Below are positions 1-5,670 of a stretch of 6,356 bases of DNA, in pieces; positions within the stretch are counted from its first letter, which is position 1; the number at the start of each line of letters is the position of its first letter. The position numbers and the translations under genes were made by a program. Origin of the DNA: Candidatus Bathyarchaeota archaeon (GTDB taxonomy: Archaea > Thermoproteota > Bathyarchaeia > Bathyarchaeales > Bathyarchaeaceae); assembly GCA_029883255.1 (NCBI GenBank), contig JAOUJL010000089.1, positions 1 to 6,356 of the forward strand, in the 5' to 3' direction. The notes beneath the pieces are model-generated. The model was not told the origin of the DNA and did no database searches. It saw only the letters and a program-made list of their open reading frames with translations.

Positions 1-661
1 CTGCTTTGACTATGGGAGGCTTTGAACCTGCTCTTGCGATACCCACGACCAACGTTTCTTTTGTGATCACTTGACTTCGCTTTCGCTTTTCTATAGCCAA
101 AAGTGTCTCTAGCCCATCCTTCACAGTCATGTACCTCTTCTCATCTGCTCTGATGTCAAGAAAACATAGGGTGTGAAGCCCCGTCTTTCTGTTTTCACCG
201 ATTACTCTGTAAGGAGTTTCAGAAATGAACCCATTTTCAGGAAACGGTATGGTCACGCTTCTTCCATACTTATAGTTTTGTAAGCCTGGCAAGCCGATGA
301 CCGCTGAAATAATAGATGCACCATGTATGATGCTGGTCTTTATTCCCTGCCCCTCCGCGCGAATTCGCAAGTCTACATGAGTCGTTGCGATTAGCGGGTC
401 CCCAGGAACCAGCAAAACCGTCTTTCCTTTCTTTGCCTGCTGCAAAATCAACTCACCCTCTTCTTCCTCCAAAACTCGCCTCGAAACAACTGAAATTTTT
501 TTTCCGACGAGCTTTTCAAGGTTTTGAATAGACAGTCCAGGCATTAGACTGGTATAGAGTTCTGCAAAAACAGCGTCTGCCTCTTTCATCTCTTCAACTC
601 CACGAAGAGAAATGTCCTTTTCATCATGCAGACCTAAACCAACAAAGACAAGCTCGCCCAA
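1..661 (-). CDS. dphB: Diphthine synthase (DphB), 3' end missing
   Basis: SAM-dependent methyltransferase that methylates the 3-amino-3-carboxypropyl histidine of elongation factor 2 during diphthamide synthesis in the cytoplasm. Reading the minus strand gives 220 uninterrupted codons. They open with ELVFVGLGLHDEKDISLRG, followed by the tetrapyrrole-methylase-type motifs VPGDPLIATTHVDLRI (about residues 80-95), GASIISAVIGLPGLQNYKYG (about 112-131), a GLHTLCFLDIRADEKRYMTV stretch, and IARAGSKPPIVKA at the window edge. The family is about 255-265 residues, so roughly 40 C-terminal residues lie outside. No ATG is available. TTG codons at 661, 670 and 682 follow an in-frame TAA. I prefer TTG 661 because it places the GLGL motif where relatives have it and has a GAGAG stretch about 10 bases upstream. 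It is divergent from the tRNA gene. The family assignment is secure; the start is not. Confidence 0.95.
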   Translation of the reverse strand, partial: MGELVFVGLGLHDEKDISLRGVEEMKEADAVFAELYTSLMPGLSIQNLEKLVGKKISVVSRRVLEEEEGELILQQAKKGKTVLLVPGDPLIATTHVDLRIRAEGQGIKTSIIHGASIISAVIGLPGLQNYKYGRSVTIPFPENGFISETPYRVIGENRKTGLHTLCFLDIRADEKRYMTVKDGLETLLAIEKRKRSQVITKETLVVGIARAGSKPPIVKA

Positions 662-747
662 TTTGTTCAACTCTCTAGTCAATCTACGTTACTGCAATAA
701 CGAAAGATATTAGGGTAACCATACACAAATCAAAAAGATGCATGTGC

Positions 748-824
748 GGGCCCGTAGCTCAGCAAGGCAGAGCGGCGGACTCTTAATCCGTAGGTCGTGG
801 GTTCAATTCCCGCCGGGCCCGCCA
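748..824 (+). tRNA. tRNA-Lys (anticodon CUU), CCA encoded
   Basis: A full cloverleaf can be drawn. The acceptor stem 748-754 (GGGCCCG) pairs perfectly with 814-820. U8 and A9 are 755-756. The D stem GCTC 757-760 pairs with GAGC 770-773. The anticodon stem 775-779 pairs with 787-791 (one G-U), and the loop CTCTTAA puts the anticodon CTT at 782-784, which reads AAG lysine codons. The T stem 797-801 pairs with 809-813 around TTCAATT. The discriminator is G821 and CCA is encoded at 822-824. There is no intron. Position 37 is A, so this tRNA is not a substrate for the neighbouring m1G37 methyltransferase. Confidence 0.97.
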
Positions 825-840
825 AATTGTATTCTAGGAA

Positions 841-845
841 TTTTT
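841..845 (+). terminator. Possible oligo-T terminator after tRNA-Lys
   Basis: A run of five T residues lies 16 bases after the encoded CCA. Archaeal RNA polymerase stops at oligo-T on the non-template strand without needing a hairpin, so this is a plausible end for the tRNA transcript. The run is short and the region is AT-rich, so chance is possible. Confidence 0.3.
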
Positions 846-1022
846 GAAATCTTCACGAACATTGGCAAATACTGGAGGAAAATTTGAAGCATAAATCAAT
901 GCAAGATCATGGTTTATTCAGCAGGACCTAGGCGTTTTTTTTAACGATGTTGTTGACGAAGATTATGTTAAGTGAACCCACTTGTATCTGCTCTTGAATT
1001 CTTGATTTGACCAGCTTATGAA

Positions 1023-1054
1023 TTTAAATGTGATTTCATCGAATATTTTTAGGG
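1023..1054 (+). promoter_or_regulatory. Possible TATA box and ribosome binding site of trm5
   Basis: The 825-1060 stretch has no gene that I can support. It is AT-rich and ends in TTTAAAT (1023-1029), a fair archaeal TATA element. AGGG at 1051-1054 lies six bases before the GTG start at 1061 and supports that start. If the TATA element is real, transcription would begin near 1050, giving a very short leader with the binding site almost at its 5' end. A second AT-rich candidate is the T-run at 935-942. Neither is certain. Confidence 0.35.
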
Positions 1055-1060
1055 TTAAAC

Positions 1061-2128
1061 GTGTCCGCAATACCCTGCTTAAGAGTTCCAAAGATTCTCG
1101 GTGAAAAAGCAATAGTTCTACTCAGCAAACTGAGCCTTTTAAACCGAGAGTTGAAGATTCAGCAAGTAAAGGATCGTCTTTTCATACCATTAGTTAGGAA
1201 ACCTCTTCCAACTGATATCAAAAGGTTCGAGGAGAGCCTTCCAAACTTCAAAATCTCTACACATGAATTTCCCAAGCACACCAAACGTCCACTCAAACTT
1301 GTTGATTTGCTGGAAGACAAACTGCCTACCCATCTTCTGGTAAGTGTCCCACATGCAATAGACTTTGTAGGCGACGTAGCCGTTATCGAGGTTCCTCCAG
1401 AACTTGAGTCTCGTAAAACAACTGTTGGAGTAGCCATACTCAAGACACATAAACGGATACATACGGTTTTAGCAAAATCTGGCGCTGTTGAAGGCGTATA
1501 TCGTGTGAGAGAATTTGATGTAATAGCAGGCATAGGCAAAACAGAAACTGTTCACAGAGAGCATGGATGCGTATATCACGTGGACCTTGCGAAAGCCTAT
1601 TTTTCACCCAGGCTCTCCCATGAACACGATCGAGTGGCATCACAGGTCAAGGACGGCGAGACGGTGATCGACATGTTCGCTGGAGTTGGCCCATTCTCCA
1701 TTCTAATCGCGAAGAGGCATAAGAACGTTCGAGTGTACGCTGTCGACGTGAACCCTGATGCCATGAATTATTTGAAGAAAAACACCGAAGCGAACCACGT
1801 TGGAAAAAGCGTTACTCCAGTTCTTGGTGACATTAGACAAATCGTAAAAACAAGACTAATAGGAGTTGCAGATCGGGTCATTATGAACTTGCCTGAGAGA
1901 GCGATAGAATACGTAGACGTGGCTTGCGAAACCCTCAGGCCTAAGGGCGGTATTGTGCATTATTACGAATTTGCGAGCATGCCCGAACCCTTGGAAACCG
2001 CGAAGGTTCGATTGATCGAAGCTATGAAGCAGACCAGTCGCAACGTTAGGAAAATCTTGTCTGCACGGCTCGTTCGAGCAACTGCGCCTTACACTTTTCA
2101 AGTGGTCGTGGACGCCGAAATTCAATAG
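1061..2128 (+). CDS. trm5: tRNA (guanine(37)-N1)-methyltransferase, Trm5 family
   Basis: Transfers a methyl group from SAM to N1 of G37, next to the anticodon, which prevents +1 frameshifting and is the first step of wyosine formation in archaea. The 355 residues match the usual size of archaeal Trm5. An N-terminal D1-like region (about 1-85) is followed by a middle region (about 95-195) with YRVREFDVIAG (147-157) and YFSPRL (180-185). The Rossmann methyltransferase fold begins at DMFAGVGPFSI (204-214), with YAVDVNPDA (226-234), VIMNLPERAIEY (273-284, the family NLP motif) and GIVHYYEF (297-304). R148 and E188 are 40 residues apart, like the catalytic R145 and E185 of the Methanocaldococcus enzyme as I recall them. 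The start is GTG, supported by AGGG six bases upstream. Its 3' end overlaps the opposing DUF371 gene by 7 bases. Confidence 0.95.
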   Translation: MSAIPCLRVPKILGEKAIVLLSKLSLLNRELKIQQVKDRLFIPLVRKPLPTDIKRFEESLPNFKISTHEFPKHTKRPLKLVDLLEDKLPTHLLVSVPHAIDFVGDVAVIEVPPELESRKTTVGVAILKTHKRIHTVLAKSGAVEGVYRVREFDVIAGIGKTETVHREHGCVYHVDLAKAYFSPRLSHEHDRVASQVKDGETVIDMFAGVGPFSILIAKRHKNVRVYAVDVNPDAMNYLKKNTEANHVGKSVTPVLGDIRQIVKTRLIGVADRVIMNLPERAIEYVDVACETLRPKGGIVHYYEFASMPEPLETAKVRLIEAMKQTSRNVRKILSARLVRATAPYTFQVVVDAEIQ

Positions 2129-2550
2129 CTCTCCACAGTTAGCGTTATTTTGATTTTTTGATCTGGGGTCCGTATTTTCTCAACAAGCTTCCTAGAAATG
2201 TCTCTGGCAGCCTTGTTCGCTTTTATGGCTATTGTTCGACCACAAATATAGTTGCTTTTTCTCACTACCATGTCGGTTGGGTGGGTGAACAACAGCTGAG
2301 GGCTTCCTCTTGCCTTGACCACTTCCCGAATTTCGCTAGCCTCGACCGTTATAGTAATCTGTGCGTCTTGTCTTTTCATGGCTTCCTTAAACTCTGAACT
2401 CAAGTCCTTTGATCCCTTCGTTGCACCAACAGCAATTACGCAATCGCCACGCTTCGTGAGAGTTGATTCCTTTGTGATTTCAAATGTTGTCTTATGGGTT
2501 GCCCGGATGTTCTCATGTCCATACGCATCAACAATTTCAGTTATTTTCAT
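2122..2550 (-). CDS. DUF371 family protein (archaeal conserved, function unknown)
   Basis: A 142-residue soluble protein with no signal peptide or membrane segment. I recognise the DUF371 pattern: YGHENIRATHKTTFEITKE (10-28), LTKRGDCVIAVGATKGSKDL (31-50), RGSPQLLFTHPTDMVVRKS (81-99) and NKAARDISRKLV (111-122), ending in a beta-rich tail. Family members are archaeal, of about this length, and without an assigned biochemical role. The invariant-looking His, Arg, Asp and Cys residues (GHE, RGDC, HPTD, YICGR) suggest a conserved surface or site, but this is inference. The gene begins 34 bases after the stop of the winged-helix regulator on the same strand and probably shares its transcript. The ATG has no strong ribosome binding site; GGA lies about 12 bases upstream. 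Its stop overlaps the end of trm5. Confidence 0.85.
   Translation of the reverse strand: MKITEIVDAYGHENIRATHKTTFEITKESTLTKRGDCVIAVGATKGSKDLSSEFKEAMKRQDAQITITVEASEIREVVKARGSPQLLFTHPTDMVVRKSNYICGRTIAIKANKAARDISRKLVEKIRTPDQKIKITLTVESY
2147..2159 (+). terminator. Possible oligo-T terminator of trm5
   Basis: Two T runs (2148-2151 and 2154-2159) begin about 20 bases after the trm5 stop codon. They fit archaeal intrinsic termination. They lie inside the C-terminal coding region of the opposing DUF371 gene, where they encode Lys/Ile-rich sequence, so they may also simply reflect that gene. Confidence 0.35.
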
Positions 2551-2584
2551 TGCGACACAGGTTCCATAACTGATTTGGCGAGAA

Positions 2585-3550
2585 TTATTCGAGAACCTCT
2601 ATGGAGTCTACTTTTCCATCTCCGTCTAAGTCAAATCCCTGAATCAAAGTTGCGAACTCGTCTTGACCTCTAAAATTCTTTAAGGTTTCTTTCCAAAATT
2701 TGACGAGCGCTATGACGCACGCTTTTGTCCCGACAGCCTTGTTGCCAGCAAGAAGAATTATTCGTTTTTCCTTGCCCCAAGGATTAACTATTTTTGAAAT
2801 AACCCCCACGGTGTCGCCACTGTAAAGATTTCCAGTTTTTTCGGACATCAAACCCCCCAGAAGGAATCCGTGCTCAGAGGGCACCATATCGAATCGTATC
2901 GGCAGAAACTCGTTGACTTCTTTGGTGATCAAGTTTGTTCCAGGGCCACCCAACAAGAGTAAGTTGTTGTCCTCTTCTTTCTCAGCATTTACATCCACAT
3001 CTAGTTTTACCGCAAAATCCTCTGGCAACTTAACAAATTGACCGAGGAAAAGCGTTAGGTAAGACGCGTAGTGACCATCCCTCGCTCTGGCTTTAAAGGG
3101 ACCGTGCGGGTCTGGGCTTCCAACCACAATCTTTCCGTCAAAGGTTCCATCTTCTCGTAAGAACGGGCTGAAAAACTGCTTAATCTTTTCGTTCGTGCTT
3201 GGAATTGAAACCGTGTTGATTGTTCTGTTGCCAAAGGGAAGTTCAACTCCGAAGGCTGGGAAACAAGCTTTATAATATTTTGCGATAGCTCCCTTCTTTT
3301 CTTCTTCTCTGACAACCTTGATTACGCCGGCTTTTGCGAGCTTTCTGATGTGGTAATAGATTTTCTGTTCATGTACCTTCAGTTTCTTCGCGATTTCCAT
3401 CGGATACATTTCTTTCTCGCAGAGAATTTCGAGAATTTTCCAGCTGAGTTTGTTCAAAACAGCCTTAAGCCTGTCGCGATCCTCGAAAACAGCGATGTCC
3501 TTCACTTTGTATTCTTTTTTTTCACCAGTGAGTAACAGCTTTTTCTTCAT
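2585..3550 (-). CDS. Winged-helix transcriptional regulator with S-layer-like C-terminal domain and EF-hand loop
   Basis: A 321-residue cytoplasmic-looking protein with two parts. Residues about 33-95 form an ArsR-like winged helix: LSWKILEILCEKEMYPMEIA, the recognition region KLKVHEQKIYYHIRKLAKAG (57-75), then a beta-hairpin wing with KYYKA (91-95). Residues about 110-321 are a separate domain with VVGSPDPHGPFKARARDGHY (142-161), NLLLLGGPGTNLI (196-208), GGLMSEKTGNLY (232-243) and ILLAGNKAVGTKACVIAL (265-282). These glycine-rich motifs resemble the C-terminal domain of archaeal S-layer-like proteins, from memory only. The protein ends with a canonical 12-residue EF-hand loop, D307, D309, D311, G312, D315, E318 (2597-2632). 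It lacks a signal peptide and membrane segment, which fits a DNA-binding role. Targets and ligand are unknown; calcium is an inference. It is probably co-transcribed with the DUF371 gene and is divergent from glmS. The start is ATG with no clear binding site, as expected for a leaderless transcript. Confidence 0.8.
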   Translation of the reverse strand: MKKKLLLTGEKKEYKVKDIAVFEDRDRLKAVLNKLSWKILEILCEKEMYPMEIAKKLKVHEQKIYYHIRKLAKAGVIKVVREEEKKGAIAKYYKACFPAFGVELPFGNRTINTVSIPSTNEKIKQFFSPFLREDGTFDGKIVVGSPDPHGPFKARARDGHYASYLTLFLGQFVKLPEDFAVKLDVDVNAEKEEDNNLLLLGGPGTNLITKEVNEFLPIRFDMVPSEHGFLLGGLMSEKTGNLYSGDTVGVISKIVNPWGKEKRIILLAGNKAVGTKACVIALVKFWKETLKNFRGQDEFATLIQGFDLDGDGKVDSIEVLE

Positions 3551-3570
3551 GTTTGCTTAGTTAAAAGAAA

Positions 3571-3590
3571 TCCCTTATAAACATTTTTTT
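3571..3590 (-). promoter_or_regulatory. Archaeal promoter of the regulator gene (BRE and TATA), probably leaderless
   Basis: On the minus strand an A-rich stretch followed by TTTATAA (3575-3581) sits 25-31 bases upstream of the ATG at 3550. That is the normal distance from TATA box to transcription start in archaea, so the transcript should begin at or just before the start codon. The lack of a Shine-Dalgarno-like sequence there agrees with a leaderless mRNA. Confidence 0.6.
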
Positions 3591-3662
3591 AGTGGTCGGA
3601 CCTAAATACATCAAAAACTTTAGAAACCCTTATGATTTCAGTTTTAAAATTAAGACCTTTTT

Positions 3663-3679
3663 CCTAAAAAAGCTTATAG
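3663..3679 (+). promoter_or_regulatory. Candidate glmS promoter (BRE and TATA)
   Basis: CTTATAG (3673-3679) preceded by the A-rich CCTAAAAAAG fits an archaeal TATA box with a BRE. It would start transcription near 3700 and give a leader of about 60 bases. The whole 3551-3762 region is AT-rich and offers other candidates (TTTTAAAAT near 3642-3650, TTATTTAAG at 3731-3739), so the choice is tentative. I see no riboswitch or glmS ribozyme fold. Confidence 0.4.
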
Positions 3680-3762
3680 AAGCCTCTTTAATCTAGATAG
3701 AGCTTGCCTGTAAGAGATTCGACTTGGTCATTATTTAAGCAAGAGAATTTGAGGAACTGGTG

Positions 3763-5586
3763 ATGTGTGGAATATTTGGATGCGTCCTTAAAAACGGCGA
3801 TGCGGCACCCATAATTCATGCTGCTTTAAAACGGCTTGAGTATCGAGGGTACGACTCTGTGGGTGAGGTAACAATCCATGAAGGCAAACTGTTCATAAAG
3901 AAGGATCAAGGAAAAATCGATGAAGTTCATGCCATACACAACCTAAATGATCTTCCAGGACGAATTGGAATAGGCCACACAAGATGGGCAACTCACGGGG
4001 CACCGACCGAAGTAAACGCCCACCCCCACACCGACTGCAATGAGGAAATAGCAGTAATTCACAACGGAATCATCGAAAACTTCTCAACACTCAAGAAGGA
4101 ACTGGAAGAACATGGGCACACTTTTCGATCGAAAACTGATACAGAAATCATTTCTCATCTCATCGAAGAAAAGTTGAGCGAAGACTTCACTTTCGTCGAA
4201 GCAGTACGCAGTGCTGTAGAGCGGTTAGACGGATCGTACGCCATTGCGGCCGTCTCTTTTAAAGAGCCTGACAAAATCATTTTTGCACGGAAAGAAAGTC
4301 CTCTCGTCATTGGAGTTGCCGAAGACGCGGTTTACTGCGCATCTGACATTCCCGCGTTTCTCCCGTTAACGAATACGGCTGTCATTGTTGAGGACGGAGA
4401 ATTAGTTGTTTTGAGTGATAAAGGATATGAGATAAGAAAACTTGCTGATGGGAGTATAGTTTCAAGAAAGCCTGTGGTCTTTGATTGGAGTCCAGAGATG
4501 GCTGAGAAGAAGGGTTATCCTCATTTCATGCTGAAGGAGATTCATGAGCAGCCGCTTTGTCTGAGAAACACGCTTAGGTTGCAGGAGCAGTATTTGGACC
4601 TAATGACCACTTTCCTCGACCGTGCTGGTGAGGTTTTCTTAGTGGCGTGTGGCACTTCATATCACGCCTGTCTTGCAGCCTCCTACATGTTTTCTAAGCT
4701 TGCAATGTTAGCAACTCATCCGATTATTGCGTCGGAGTTCGTTGAGCAGCATGGAAGAGCCGTTAACATCGATAGCGTCCTTCTCGCTGTCAGCCAATCT
4801 GGGGAAACCGCTGATACTTTGGAGGCTGTGGAATGCGCGAGGCTGCGTGCCGCGACCGTTCTAGGATTAACCAATATTATTGGGTCCACTTTGACCCGTG
4901 TTGCTCGTGCCTATGTGTGTCAACAGTCGGGCCCAGAGATAGGGGTTGCCGCCACTAAGACATTTACATCTCAGCTTTCTGTGCTCTCTCAGCTTGCGTT
5001 GAGGCTGGCCAAGAAGAGGGGGAAGGTTTCGCATGTGGAGATTGAGCAACTTGAAGAAAAACTGGAGCAGATTCCTGACATCGTTGAGAAGGTTATTGAA
5101 ACTCAGGAGGAGAAAATCAAGCAGCTAGCCAAGAAATATCGGGATAAGCAGTGTTTCTTTTTCTTGGGGCGAGGGGTAAGCTCTGCTTCTGCCCTCGAGG
5201 GTAGGCTGAAGCTTTTGGAGATTGCTTATGCCCCTGCCCTAGCGTTTCCCGCTGGGGAGAGTAAACATGGGCCGATCAGTTTGATTGAGCCGGGCTTCCC
5301 TGTGATTTTCGTTTGTCCCAAAGATGATACGCGTAAAACGATTGTGGGTAACATTATGGAGATGAAGGCTCGTGGGGCTTCCATTATTGCGGTGGTTGAG
5401 GAGGGAGACGAGGAGATCAAAAGCCTCGCTGATGATTACATTGAAATACCGCGTGGTATGCCTGAGATTCTTTCGCCGATTCCCTATGTTATCCCGCAAC
5501 AACTCTTCGCGTATTACATGGCGGTTGAAAGAAACTGTGACCCAGATCAGCCTAGGAATCTAGCAAAGTCAGTGACGGTCAAGTAG
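3763..5586 (+). CDS. glmS: Glutamine--fructose-6-phosphate aminotransferase (isomerizing)
   Basis: Makes glucosamine-6-phosphate from fructose-6-phosphate and glutamine, the entry to UDP-GlcNAc and glycans. It has 607 residues, against 609 in E. coli. The N-terminal class II glutaminase domain (about 2-220) has the nucleophile Cys2, RLEYRGYDS (24-32), GHTRWATHGAPT (71-82), HNGIIENF (100-107) and TDTE (125-128). SIS domain 1 has CGTSYHA (296-302), SQSGETADT (344-352) and GVAATKTFTSQL (394-405). SIS domain 2 has GRGVSSASALEGRLKLLE (469-486) and GESKHGPI (498-505), and the tail is PRNLAKSVTVK. E486, H502 and K602 are the likely isomerase catalytic residues. I start at ATG 3763, not the adjacent in-frame GTG 3760, because Cys must follow Met directly to become the N-terminal nucleophile. 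GAGG (3751-3754) is eight bases upstream. Base composition changes sharply between the two halves. All key residues are present. Confidence 0.97.
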   Translation: MCGIFGCVLKNGDAAPIIHAALKRLEYRGYDSVGEVTIHEGKLFIKKDQGKIDEVHAIHNLNDLPGRIGIGHTRWATHGAPTEVNAHPHTDCNEEIAVIHNGIIENFSTLKKELEEHGHTFRSKTDTEIISHLIEEKLSEDFTFVEAVRSAVERLDGSYAIAAVSFKEPDKIIFARKESPLVIGVAEDAVYCASDIPAFLPLTNTAVIVEDGELVVLSDKGYEIRKLADGSIVSRKPVVFDWSPEMAEKKGYPHFMLKEIHEQPLCLRNTLRLQEQYLDLMTTFLDRAGEVFLVACGTSYHACLAASYMFSKLAMLATHPIIASEFVEQHGRAVNIDSVLLAVSQSGETADTLEAVECARLRAATVLGLTNIIGSTLTRVARAYVCQQSGPEIGVAATKTFTSQLSVLSQLALRLAKKRGKVSHVEIEQLEEKLEQIPDIVEKVIETQEEKIKQLAKKYRDKQCFFFLGRGVSSASALEGRLKLLEIAYAPALAFPAGESKHGPISLIEPGFPVIFVCPKDDTRKTIVGNIMEMKARGASIIAVVEEGDEEIKSLADDYIEIPRGMPEILSPIPYVIPQQLFAYYMAVERNCDPDQPRNLAKSVTVK

Positions 5587-5595
5587 TTGGCCCTA

Positions 5596-5601
5596 TTTTT
5601 T
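5596..5601 (+). terminator. Oligo-T terminator after glmS
   Basis: A run of six T residues begins nine bases after the glmS stop codon, the expected form of an archaeal intrinsic terminator. It suggests that pcm, 84 bases downstream of glmS, may have its own promoter. A weak AT-rich candidate (TCATAAAC) lies at 5633-5640. Confidence 0.45.
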
Positions 5602-5657
5602 CTCAATTCTAGGCGCTTCCTATCATAAACTCTTAAGGTATGGTTTTCAGTATTGTT

Positions 5658-5663
5658 GTGAGG
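5658..5663 (+). promoter_or_regulatory. Ribosome binding site of pcm
   Basis: GTGAGG lies seven bases before ATG 5671 and is complementary to the archaeal 16S rRNA 3' end. It fixes the start of the pcm first exon and shows that this short frame is meant to be translated. Confidence 0.65.
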
Positions 5664-5670
5664 ACATAGT

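Noticed and set aside
687..702. CGTTA-N6-TAACG inverted repeat near the dphB start as an operator
   Set aside because: Only five base pairs in an AT-rich region; expected by chance and not repeated elsewhere in the window.
780..786. Intron in the tRNA-Lys anticodon loop
   Set aside because: The loop is the normal seven bases, CTCTTAA, with nothing inserted.
970..983. AAGTG-AACC-CACTT hairpin in the 825-1060 gap as a small RNA or terminator
   Set aside because: A five-base-pair stem with no T-run after it, and no promoter or conserved RNA motif around it.
3760..3762. GTG as the glmS start
   Set aside because: It would place Met before Met-Cys. The glutaminase needs Cys directly after the initiator Met, and GAGG is better spaced for ATG 3763.
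3551..3762. glmS ribozyme or riboswitch upstream of glmS
   Set aside because: No recognisable core or stable long helices were found. The glmS ribozyme is known from Gram-positive bacteria, and this region reads as an AT-rich archaeal promoter.
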